Assembly: GCA_902772085.1 (NCBI GenBank)
Contig: CACXZL010000289.1
Span: forward strand, 1-6,270
Origin: an uncultured Coriobacteriaceae bacterium
GTDB lineage: Bacteria > Actinomycetota > Coriobacteriia > Coriobacteriales > Atopobiaceae
Direction: 5' to 3'
Length of the DNA: 6,270 nt
The notes under the pieces were generated by a model, which worked only from the letters and a program-made list of their open reading frames with translations, did not search any database and was not told the origin of the DNA. This document shows positions 1 through 5,953 of this stretch, piece by piece (position 1 is the first letter of the stretch; each line of letters opens with the position of its first letter). Made by a program: the position numbers and the translations under genes.

Positions 1-1377
1 GTCTTCTACGAGACGCACCAGCGTGGCAGGCTCGTCGATTTCGGGCAAGCCTGCGTTTACGTCGAGAACCTGTGCGCCGGCTCGTTCTTGGCTGATCGCT
101 TCGCCCATGATGTAGTCGTAATTGCTCGTGCGCAGAGCCTCTTTGAGGCGCTTCTTGCCCGTCGGGTTGATGCGCTCTCCTATGACGCCAATCTCGCCCG
201 GAGCAAGCGAGAAGAGCTGCTGGGCGCTGGTAACGACGAAGGGACGCCGCGCCAACTGAGAATCCGCAGACAAGACCCCCGCCGCCTTGGACTGCGCGAG
301 CACGCCGTCCCGGCTCGCCACCCGTGCCTCCGACGTCACGGGTTCGCAATCCTGCGCCACCGCCCGCGCTCCAGATGCCGTGGGCCAGCCATTCCGCGTC
401 GCCGCCCGTTCCTCGAGCAGCGCCTTCTCCCCCGCGATGTAGGCTGGCGTGGTACCGCAGCAACCGCCGAGCACCGTCACGCCGGCGTCTAGCATGGGCT
501 CAACGGCGCGGCAATACTCCTCGGGGCCGATGTCGTAGGTCGTGACGCCGTCCACCACGCTGGGCAGCCCCGCGTTTGCCTGTACCATCACCGGACAACG
601 CGCCCACGCACACATGCGCTCTACGAGCGGCGCGAGGTCGGCGGGGCCGAGCGAGCAGTTTATGCCCAGCACGTCCACGCCCAGCGCACCCAGCGTGATG
701 GCAGCGACCTCCGGCGTGGTGCCGAGGAAGGTACGGCCGTCCTCGCCAAACGTCATCGTGCAGAAGACGGGCAGGTCGGAGTTTTCCTTTGCCGCAAGCA
801 CCGCCGCCTTCGCCTCGAGCAGATCCGCCATGGTCTCGATCACAAACAAGTCCGCACCTGCAGCATCGGCCGCACGCACCTGTGCGGCAAAGAGGTCGTA
901 CGCCTCGTCGAAGCCCAAGGTCCCAAGCGGTCGGAGCAGCGCTCCCGTGGGACCGATGTCGGCCGCTCCAGTGGGACCGATGTCGGCCGCGACGTAGCGG
1001 GCCCCCGCGTCCCGCGCACATCGCACGGCCGCCTCAAAGACCTGCGCAACCGTGGGTACGCGTACGAGTCCCGATGCTCGCGCACCTTCCGCCAGCTTGC
1101 GTGCGTTTGCGCCGAAGGTGTTTGTGGTGATCACGTCACTGCCGGCCGCGACGTAGGCCGCATGGATCGCCGTGACCTTCCGCGGGTCGGTGAGGCAGAG
1201 CAGCTCGGGCACGTCTCCCGCCGCGAGCCCCGCCTCCTGCAGCATCGTGCCCATGCCGCCGTCAAAAAGCAGGGTCCTTGTGCCGGCAAGCACCTCGGCA
1301 AGGCCCTTGTCTGCCACACGCACGCGGCGTGGCGCAAGGGTATCGGCAGGTCTATGTACATTGGCGTTGACTGTCAT
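1..1377 (-). CDS. metH: Cobalamin-dependent methionine synthase, N-terminal part (homocysteine and start of pterin domains); runs off the window
   Basis: Transfers the methyl group of 5-methyl-THF via cobalamin to homocysteine, giving methionine, in the cytoplasm. The visible 459 codons have no stop. Residues about 32-320 form the homocysteine S-methyltransferase barrel: FDGGMGTM near 39, TTNTFGAN at 84-91, and the zinc ligands Cys241 (GINCSLGP) and Cys306/Cys307 (GGCCGTTP). A linker follows, then the pterin-binding domain begins near residue 380, with GVIGERINPTGKK at 397-409 and DVNAG at 439-443. The cobalamin-binding region must lie beyond position 1. The ATG start is supported by AAAGGAG five bases upstream (1383-1389). 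The reactivation domain is encoded separately just upstream, so this MetH is probably the short form known from Thermotoga. Oddity: an eight-residue unit, ADIGPTGA, is present twice in tandem (131-146), where relatives have a single GPTG loop. Confidence 0.95.
   Translation of the reverse strand, partial: MTVNANVHRPADTLAPRRVRVADKGLAEVLAGTRTLLFDGGMGTMLQEAGLAAGDVPELLCLTDPRKVTAIHAAYVAAGSDVITTNTFGANARKLAEGARASGLVRVPTVAQVFEAAVRCARDAGARYVAADIGPTGAADIGPTGALLRPLGTLGFDEAYDLFAAQVRAADAAGADLFVIETMADLLEAKAAVLAAKENSDLPVFCTMTFGEDGRTFLGTTPEVAAITLGALGVDVLGINCSLGPADLAPLVERMCAWARCPVMVQANAGLPSVVDGVTTYDIGPEEYCRAVEPMLDAGVTVLGGCCGTTPAYIAGEKALLEERAATRNGWPTASGARAVAQDCEPVTSEARVASRDGVLAQSKAAGVLSADSQLARRPFVVTSAQQLFSLAPGEIGVIGERINPTGKKRLKEALRTSNYDYIMGEAISQERAGAQVLDVNAGLPEIDEPATLVRLVED
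940..990. repeat. 24-bp tandem duplication, in frame, inside metH
   Basis: Two adjacent 24-bp units at 941-964 and 965-988 differ at one base (c at 946, a at 970). The match runs one base further left and two further right. The length is a multiple of three, so the reading frame continues and MetH gains a second ADIGPTGA (residues 131-138 and 139-146). The segment corresponds to the GxIGPTG loop of the homocysteine-binding barrel, which I recall as single in MetH and BHMT-type proteins. The one mismatch is synonymous (ACG/ACT, both Thr). Confidence 0.9.
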
Positions 1378-1553
1378 GGCAACTCCTTTGCGCACGGGTC
1401 GAAATCACACGAGGACAGGCTTTGCGCGTCACCCGAAACGACGTCTTTGGGGCATCTCCGTCGTCCTTTGGCTTGAAGGCCCCTCCTTCTGTCAATACAA
1501 GGATGTACGGGATTGTATACGAGACGAGGCGTTTTTTGCATGTCAAAAGAGGT
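1378..1553 (-). promoter_or_regulatory. 176-bp leader between the activation-protein gene and metH
   Basis: Non-coding gap upstream of metH. On the minus strand it contains TATACAAT (1519-1512), a possible -10 element. A TTGACA lies upstream at 1546-1541, but the spacing (21 bases) is longer than usual, so the promoter call is weak. A second TTGACA (1495-1490) has no good -10 partner. A short inverted repeat, ACGACG/CGTCGT (1438-1443 and 1459-1464), and a GAAGG/CCTTC hairpin near 1476-1490 could form small RNA structures. I do not recognise a cobalamin, SAM or THF riboswitch. The metH ribosome-binding site is AAAGGAG at 1383-1389. Confidence 0.35.
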
Positions 1554-2309
1554 TTAGCCCCTTTTGGCGTTCTTGCAGGTAAAGCCGCGGGAGCGCAGGA
1601 CGCAAAACTCCCTGAGCGCGCAAATCGCGCACGACGAGGCGAGCCCCGGCTGCGGTGTAGGATGCATCCCGACGATAGCGGTGACGCTCTTGGTGGGAAC
1701 CATCAGATTGCTGGGCGTAAGCGTGATGCCCAGGCGCCGCGTCGCATTGAGCACCGTCAACAAGGACGGCTGCACCTCCAACGGCAGATCCCCGTAGCCA
1801 GGTGAGAATCGCCAGCTACAGTACAGCCCACGTTCGGCGGCGGCGAAACGCACCTGCGCCTCGGTCTTGTTTGCGAGACGTTCGATGGCCTCGGTGGCCG
1901 CAGCGTCAAAGACCACCTGCCCCAGCGGATCCTCCACCGAAAGACGCCTCAACTCGCGGTCCACCCCGTGCCCCAGCGTCGCCGCAAAGAAGGTCACCTC
2001 CCTGGCATCCTTCAGGTGCTCGGCAATGCTCTTACCCGGCAACTCCAGCGGCAGCGCATCAACCGCAAACGCACGGCTGACCACCATGGGTCGCGCAACC
2101 TCTTCGCAACGAGCCATCGCGTCGCGGATACGCCCTTCCAGCTCTGAGGTAATCTCTTGACCGGCATGTCCCAGATAGCGAAGGACTTCCCGGAAGCGCG
2201 TTTCGACGCCCACTTCAAAGGACGAGCCATCGCACGAGCCAAGCCGCGGACGCGTCTCCCCTTCAAGCAACTGGCCGTCGCTACGACTCAAGGTAGCCAC
2301 ACTCCACAA
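1554..2309 (-). CDS. Stand-alone vitamin B12-dependent methionine synthase activation-domain protein
   Basis: Corresponds to the C-terminal activation domain of long MetH proteins, which binds S-adenosylmethionine and allows reductive remethylation of cobalamin that has oxidised to cob(II)alamin. The signature is RFSPGYGDLPLEVQPSLL near residues 167-184, followed by NATRRLGITLTPSNLMVPTK and a final TAIVG strand. After the domain comes a cysteine-rich tail: Cys227, Cys230, Cys236 and Cys245 (CxxCx5C plus one). Length of about 251 residues fits the free-standing form. The start is uncertain. TTG at 2309 overlaps the end of metF by 29 bases; TTG at 2291, with GGAG ten bases upstream, is as good. 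Homology is clear only from about residue 38 (RFREVLRYLGH). The overlap with metF suggests co-transcription and translational coupling, and metH follows 176 bases later. Confidence 0.88.
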   Translation of the reverse strand: MWSVATLSRSDGQLLEGETRPRLGSCDGSSFEVGVETRFREVLRYLGHAGQEITSELEGRIRDAMARCEEVARPMVVSRAFAVDALPLELPGKSIAEHLKDAREVTFFAATLGHGVDRELRRLSVEDPLGQVVFDAAATEAIERLANKTEAQVRFAAAERGLYCSWRFSPGYGDLPLEVQPSLLTVLNATRRLGITLTPSNLMVPTKSVTAIVGMHPTPQPGLASSCAICALREFCVLRSRGFTCKNAKRG

Positions 2310-3196
2310 GGGCCTCGTGGGTCGCCTGAGCCACGGAAGGCTTGTTCATGCTGTAGATGTGCAGGCCGTCAACCCCGTTTGCCGCCAGGTCGCGCAGCTG
2401 CTCGCACGCATACTCCACACCCGCCAGCTCCTGGCTTGCAGCGTCGTCACCTGCGGCGATGAGGCGCTTGATCACACGGGAGGGGATGCTCGCGCCACAG
2501 GTGAATGCCATCCTCGTGATCTGCTTGGTACTGGTAAACGGCATGATGCCCACGGTAATGGGAATCTTTATGCGAGCACGTACGCACGCCTCGCGAAACC
2601 TATAGAAGTGCTCGTTGTCAAAGAAGAGCTGTGTGACCAAGAAGTCCGCGCCGGCGTCCTGCTTGGCCTTCAGCCGCTCGATGTCGGCTGCAAACGACGG
2701 GGCCTCCACGTGGCCCTCCGGATAGCATGCCGGCTGCAAACGACGGGGCCTCCACGTGGCCCTCCGGATAGCATGCCGCGCCTACGCACAGCTCAGGATC
2801 TGTCTCTTTGAGGTAGGCGATAAGCTCGTTCGCATAGGCGAAGTCGATTGCCCCACGACCTGGCATGCGGTCGCCGCGCAGAGCGAGGATGTTTTCCACG
2901 CCGCCGGCGCGAAGTTGTGCAAGATAGGCATCCACGTCTGCCCTCGTGGAGCCAAGACACGTAAGGTGCGCAAGGGCGTTTGTGCCGGTGTCGTGCTGAA
3001 TCTGCGAGGCGATGCGGGCGGTGTTTCCGGTGTTTCCCGAGCCGCCCGCGGAAAACGTCACGCTGATCCAGTCGGGCTTCTCACGCGCCATGCTGCCCGC
3101 GATGGCCATGGCCTGCTCCACGGGCAGGTCTCCCCGAGGCGGGAAGATCTCAAACGAAAACGTCTGCTTGCGAGCCATGATCTCGGAAATGCGCAT
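2281..3196 (-). pseudogene. metF: 5,10-methylenetetrahydrofolate reductase, frameshifted by a 46-bp tandem duplication
   Basis: MetF reduces 5,10-methylene-THF to 5-methyl-THF using a flavin cofactor, supplying MetH. From ATG 3196 (AAAGG at 3209-3205, spacing 8) residues 1-155 are a normal MetF. They include FEIFPPRGD (Glu16, the likely catalytic acid), VTFSAGGSGNTGNTA, and ALRGD with Asp109 at the flavin/folate site. At the duplication the frame shifts, adding 37 foreign residues and a stop at 2620-2618 (192 residues in all). The rest continues in another frame from about 2730 to 2281: DIERLKAKQDAGADF, QLFFDN, GIMPF and GVDGLHIYSMNKP. Without one 46-bp copy the gene is 290 codons including the stop, a normal MetF length. 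No other lesion is visible, so the damage looks very recent or is a sequence/assembly error. A GTG at 3205 is in frame but sits on the ribosome-binding site. Confidence 0.92.
2685..2778. repeat. Exact 46-bp tandem duplication in metF
   Basis: Bases 2685-2730 are repeated without a mismatch at 2731-2776. The identity continues two more bases (cg), giving a 48-bp match at 46-bp period and a two-base microhomology at the junction. Each copy encodes the same MetF segment (ACYPEGHVEAPSFAA on the minus strand). Since 46 is not a multiple of three, the second copy is read out of frame. Confidence 0.97.
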
Positions 3197-3309
3197 GATT
3201 GGCACCTTTCTCCGGCCGTTCCGTTCAAAAAAGAGATTATCGTTCCACTTTACGAGCGCGTTGGTCGAGAACTACACGCGATAACGCATTTGTAACGTTG
3301 GCGGGTCCG
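3197..3309 (-). promoter_or_regulatory. metF upstream region
   Basis: The 113 bases between the stop of the upstream minus-strand gene (3310) and the metF start are more AT-rich than the coding DNA around them. They carry the metF ribosome-binding site AAAGG (3209-3205). A GATAAT at 3241-3236 on the minus strand could be a -10 element, but I see no convincing -35 at the usual distance. No terminator hairpin with a T-run is evident, so read-through from the upstream gene is possible. Confidence 0.3.
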
Positions 3310-3846
3310 CTAGTACGGCTCGCCAAGCGGTGGGATGCGCTTGAGATATGCCCACACGACCTGCTTCTGTCTGCTGCTCGCGAGCGCGGCCTCGAAGCCG
3401 CCGAGGTTCAGCACGCGCATCCCGGCCACCTGCACCACCCTGCCAGGCGAGAGCAACGCGTCATCAAGATTCGCCAGTTCGCAGAGGTTTTCGGCGTATG
3501 CGTTGCGTATGACCATTGCCGCCTCGTCATCGCATGCGACGAGCGTGGAAGGGTCAAGCGCAGTCACGGCGCGTCTCAGGAGCTCTGGCGTCACCGAGGT
3601 ATCTATGGCGGCCCAATCCTCCGGCGCGTACCCGAGCTTGTTTAGCGCGGCTCTCAGCGCCTTGCCGTCCGCGCCACTGAGCAACGTCCCACCAGCCTGC
3701 TCAGCCGGCCCCGGCCGGCCCTTCGCAAAAAGCACCGACGAGAAGGCGTTTCCCGACGTCCTTACGCCCATGCGTTCAAGAAGCTCCAACTCAGCACGCA
3801 TTTTTTGCACGTATCTCTGACCGCGCGTCGCCCCTTTGACTCCCAT
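3310..3846 (-). CDS. Uncharacterised protein, possibly a divergent uracil-DNA glycosylase-superfamily member
   Basis: A 178-residue cytoplasmic protein with no signal peptide or membrane segment. The layout loosely recalls the uracil-DNA glycosylase fold. FSSVLFAKGRPGPAE (about 35-49) resembles the GxxPGxxE loop, followed by LLSGADGKALRAALNKLGY and a DPSTLVACDDEAA strand where the family usually reports on the found protein (VALG-Aa). The catalytic motifs are not there: the first loop lacks the usual acidic/Asn pattern, and the C-terminal HPS-type motif is replaced by NLGGFEAAL. Catalytic activity is therefore doubtful. ATG 3846 is chosen because the reading frame upstream to 3954 uses AT-rich, non-coding-like codons and overlaps the divergent trxA start. 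The ribosome-binding site is mediocre (GGAGAGG, 11 bases away). ATG 3801 is an alternative start. Coding status is fairly sure; function is not. Confidence 0.7.
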   Translation of the reverse strand: MGVKGATRGQRYVQKMRAELELLERMGVRTSGNAFSSVLFAKGRPGPAEQAGGTLLSGADGKALRAALNKLGYAPEDWAAIDTSVTPELLRRAVTALDPSTLVACDDEAAMVIRNAYAENLCELANLDDALLSPGRVVQVAGMRVLNLGGFEAALASSRQKQVVWAYLKRIPPLGEPY

Positions 3847-3952
3847 TTGCCTTATTGCCTCTCCGTGTGCCTGTATGAAGTAAACAAAATCGGGTATAAC
3901 GTACAACAAGACTAGTCCAATATTTCGTGAAAACGCAGAGAAAGGAAATATC
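3847..3952. promoter_or_regulatory. Divergent intergenic region between trxA and the UDG-like gene
   Basis: A 106-bp AT-rich stretch lies between two diverging genes and should hold both promoters. For trxA (plus) TATAAC at 3895-3900 is a possible -10, with no good -35. On the minus strand TTGGAC and TATACC lie 16 bases apart (about 3919-3914 and 3897-3892) and could serve the other gene. These are weak matches to consensus. The trxA ribosome-binding site AAAGGA (3941-3946) is clear, six bases before the ATG. Confidence 0.35.
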
Positions 3953-4270
3953 ATGGCAGCAGAACTGACCGCCGCAACGTTTCAGTCCGACGTCGTAGAT
4001 GCCACCAAGCCCGTCCTTGTGGACTTCTGGGCAAGCTGGTGCGGTCCTTGTCGCGCTCTCAGCCCTGTCGTTGATGAAATCGGCAAGGAGATGGCCGATC
4101 GCCTCACCGTGCTCAAGTGCAACGTAGACGAGGAAAGCGCGCTGGCGCAGCAATTCGGCATCATGTCCATCCCCACCCTCATCCTCTTCAAGAACGGTGA
4201 AGTCGCCCACACCATGATAGGCAACAACCCCAAGGCATCCATCGTGGAGCAGATCGAGGCTCACCTGTAG
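3953..4270 (+). CDS. trxA: Thioredoxin
   Basis: A 105-residue single-domain thioredoxin, the usual family length, which reduces protein disulfides in the cytoplasm using electrons from thioredoxin reductase. The active site is WCGPC (Cys30 and Cys33). The buried Asp24 (VDFWA) and the cis-proline Pro74 (SIPT) are present, as is the FKNGE turn. An additional cysteine, Cys56 (LKCNVDE), sits where many thioredoxins have Val, Leu or Ile. The stretch after the last strand, MIGNNPKASI, replaces the more common GAxxK. ATG 3953 has AAAGGA six bases upstream. The gene is probably monocistronic, since a strong hairpin terminator follows directly. Confidence 0.97.
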   Translation: MAAELTAATFQSDVVDATKPVLVDFWASWCGPCRALSPVVDEIGKEMADRLTVLKCNVDEESALAQQFGIMSIPTLILFKNGEVAHTMIGNNPKASIVEQIEAHL

Positions 4271-4292
4271 GCCGCAACGATACCCATCTCAC

Positions 4293-4352
4293 GGGGTGCT
4301 CCCCTCTCCGCTCGCATCGCATGCGGAAAGGGGAGCACCCCTTTCGTGTTTT
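4293..4352 (+). terminator. Rho-independent terminator after trxA
   Basis: A perfect 13-bp inverted repeat (GGGGTGCTCCCCT at 4293-4305 and its complement at 4329-4341) is extended inward by CCGC/GCGG pairing after a small internal loop. It is followed by a broken T-tract (tttcgtgtttt, 4342-4352). It starts 22 bases after the trxA stop and separates trxA from the PAP2 gene. The T-tract is imperfect but the stem is strong. Confidence 0.88.
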
Positions 4353-4394
4353 ATAAGCTCTTTTGGGGTATGCTTGTAGGAGGAAGGAGGCGAT

Positions 4395-5171
4395 ATGCGC
4401 ATCAGAGAGATTCTGCGAGACAACTTGACCTACATCGTGGTGGCCATCTCGGCCGTCGTCTTCTTGGCGCTGCTCCAAGACGTGCGCTCGGACGACATCT
4501 TGCGACTCGATGCCACCGCCTATTCTTTTCTGGTGCTCAAGCTGCGCAGGCCATGGCTCACCACCGTCATGGAGGGATTCTCAAATCTCTCTTCGCCCAT
4601 CGTCATGGGCGGGATGTTTCTCATGGTGGTCGCCTTCGCACCAGGAAGAAGACCGGGAATGTGCGCGGCAATCAACCTCGTATGTGTCGTGGGCATAAAC
4701 CAAGTGCTCAAGTACATCGTGCACCGGCCTCGGCCCGACGGCTTCCGTCTCATCTCCGAGGTAGGCTACAGCTTTCCATCGGGCCATTCCATGGTGTCCA
4801 TGGCGTTCTACGGACTGTGCGCATGGATGGTGTGGACCTATGAGCGCGACCGTATCATACGGTGGTTTTGCTGCCTGTCCTTTGGGCTCATCGTGCTTGC
4901 GGTGGGCATGAGCCGCGTGTATCTGGGCGTGCACTACGCCTCGGACGTCATCGCCGGATTCTGCGTGTCGTTGGCATGGCTCGCCATCTACACCAAGGTG
5001 GTGTGTCCGCTCTTCATGCCAGAAGAGCGACAGCTCCACGCCGAGGAGGTCGCCAGTCCCAGCTACGTGAAACCCGAGCGCCTCTACGTGGCCGACAATA
5101 CCGAAGCCATGCGTGCCCGCCACATGCGCTGGGAGCGCCACAAGCTCCCCAAAGACGACGACCCGTCATAA
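4395..5171 (+). CDS. PAP2-family membrane phosphatase (PgpB/BcrC type)
   Basis: A 258-residue integral membrane phosphatase carrying all three PAP2 motifs: KYIVHRPRP (K106-P114), PSGH (128-131) and SRVYLGVHYASD (Ser173-Asp184), with catalytic His180 and supporting His131. About six hydrophobic segments are visible (about 11-28, 66-82, 88-104, 133-147, 157-172, 184-203). The active site would face outward. Likely substrates are undecaprenyl pyrophosphate or phosphatidylglycerol phosphate; the sequence does not decide between them. After the last helix comes a charged tail of about 50 residues, MRWERHKLPKDDDPS at its end, longer than in many relatives. The ATG at 4395 has two overlapping Shine-Dalgarno sites, AGGAGG (4378-4383) and AAGGAGG (4384-4390). 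The gene sits alone after the trxA terminator. Confidence 0.93.
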   Translation: MRIREILRDNLTYIVVAISAVVFLALLQDVRSDDILRLDATAYSFLVLKLRRPWLTTVMEGFSNLSSPIVMGGMFLMVVAFAPGRRPGMCAAINLVCVVGINQVLKYIVHRPRPDGFRLISEVGYSFPSGHSMVSMAFYGLCAWMVWTYERDRIIRWFCCLSFGLIVLAVGMSRVYLGVHYASDVIAGFCVSLAWLAIYTKVVCPLFMPEERQLHAEEVASPSYVKPERLYVADNTEAMRARHMRWERHKLPKDDDPS

Positions 5172-5383
5172 AGAGGAATCCGTCTGGATGGCGACCACAA
5201 GAGTGACGTAGCCCAAGAGTTGGACAAAATGGCTCAGCCCCAATGGCTCAGCCTCCAAGCAAGCGCCGAGTCTATTCGACGCCATGGAGAACGCCACGCT
5301 GACACAGTCCTCCCTGCGTCGCGCGGCTACCTTCCAGGGCGCCTTGCGGGCTTGACGTTTGCTTTTCGGCACGCAGGCTATAT
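5172..5383. other. Gap between convergent genes; no complete gene seen
   Basis: These 212 bases lie between the PAP2 stop and the metallophosphoesterase stop. No strong hairpin with a T-run is visible. A 12-bp direct repeat lies at 5228-5253. On the plus strand a frame open from 5212 to a TGA at 5353-5355 has GC-rich third positions and reads NGSASKQAPSLFDAMENA and then TLTQSSLRRAATFQGALRA. It has no good start and no homology I recognise. It could be a degraded gene remnant or chance. Confidence 0.4.
5228..5253. repeat. Short direct repeat, 12 bp at 14-bp period
   Basis: AATGGCTCAGCC occurs at 5228-5239 and again at 5242-5253, with two bases between. It is the third short tandem-type duplication in the window. 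Confidence 0.75.
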
Positions 5384-5941
5384 CTATCTGAAAAACTGCA
5401 GGAATCTCCAGTTACTATCGTCCTTCTTGCTCTGAGTAGGCTTGAGCCGCACGATCTCGGCGTGCTTGATGGTGCCGTCCGAAGTGACCAGCACGCGTCC
5501 GATGGTGGGTCCGTCCGCCGTGCGAGGAAACGTGGGGCTTCCTGGGTTCATCACCAGAATCTTGCCCGAGCCACCTGGCGTGCTCTCCCACTCGATGAAC
5601 GGTCGGTGGCTATGACCGCAGATCGCCACGTCACACGTCGTCAAATCCAGCCGTTCAACGTAGTGGCAGATCTGCCAGCGTAGCCCGCTGCGATACAGAC
5701 GCGTGACGCGACCGACTTCCGGGCCGTAGTCCATACCCCAGTCGTTGTTTCCCAGGCACATTGCCATAGGCGCGATGTCGCACAACGCTCTATAGTCCTC
5801 GTACCCGCAGCAGTCGCCAGCATGCATGATCATGTCCGCGCCTTGCAGCGCCTCGAGCAACTCGTCTGAAAGGCGACCATGGGTGTCGGACACGATATCG
5901 AATCGCATGATGCCGTCTTGTGAGGAGACCTGCGCTGACAT
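5384..5941 (-). CDS. Metallophosphoesterase, YfcE/MJ0936-like
   Basis: A 185-residue calcineurin-like phosphodiesterase that binds two metal ions in the cytoplasm; the natural substrate is not known. Metal-ligand motifs are in order: SDTHG (Asp19, His21), HAGDC (Asp43), GNND (64-67, with Asn66 or Asn65 as ligand), ICHYV (His93) and GHSH (109-112), followed by MNPGS (131-135). The usual HGH loop is altered: His93 is kept but the following Gly and the next His are Tyr and Val, and the loop to GHSH is short. A polar/aromatic tail of about 18 residues after VRLK is unusual. ATG 5941 is preferred (GAGGG at 5954-5950, spacing 8) over ATG 5908, which lacks a ribosome-binding site. It begins 12 bases after the LytTR stop, and its ribosome-binding site touches that stop, so the two are probably one operon. 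Confidence 0.92.
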   Translation of the reverse strand: MSAQVSSQDGIMRFDIVSDTHGRLSDELLEALQGADMIMHAGDCCGYEDYRALCDIAPMAMCLGNNDWGMDYGPEVGRVTRLYRSGLRWQICHYVERLDLTTCDVAICGHSHRPFIEWESTPGGSGKILVMNPGSPTFPRTADGPTIGRVLVTSDGTIKHAEIVRLKPTQSKKDDSNWRFLQFFR

Positions 5942-5953
5942 GCCGCATACCCT

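Noticed and set aside
1162..1582. Plus-strand open frames across the metH start and leader
   Set aside because: They have no ribosome-binding site or recognisable motifs, and they overlap the well-supported metH start.
2618..2781. Programmed ribosomal frameshift joining the two metF halves
   Set aside because: Both frames are open across this overlap, but I see no slippery heptamer followed by a stem, and the exact 46-bp duplication fully explains the shift.
2317..2811. 164-codon plus-strand open frame across metF
   Set aside because: It lies antisense to clear MetF sequence and has no recognisable motif; long antisense frames are common in GC-rich DNA.
3020..3040. 9-bp repeat ggtgtttcc in metF
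   Set aside because: It encodes the GNTGNTA stretch at a conserved MetF site and keeps the frame; it looks natural.
3847..3954. N-terminal extension of the UDG-like protein to ATG 3954
   Set aside because: The added 36 codons are AT-rich, unlike the gene body, and would overlap the trxA start and use up the divergent promoter region.
4581..5141. 186-codon minus-strand open frame inside the PAP2 gene
   Set aside because: It is antisense to a gene with all three PAP2 motifs, and its His-rich composition is typical of a shadow frame.
5336..5378. Possible terminator hairpin between the convergent PAP2 and phosphoesterase genes
   Set aside because: The arms GCCTTGC and GCAGGC pair only with a bulge around a long loop, and no T-run follows on either strand.
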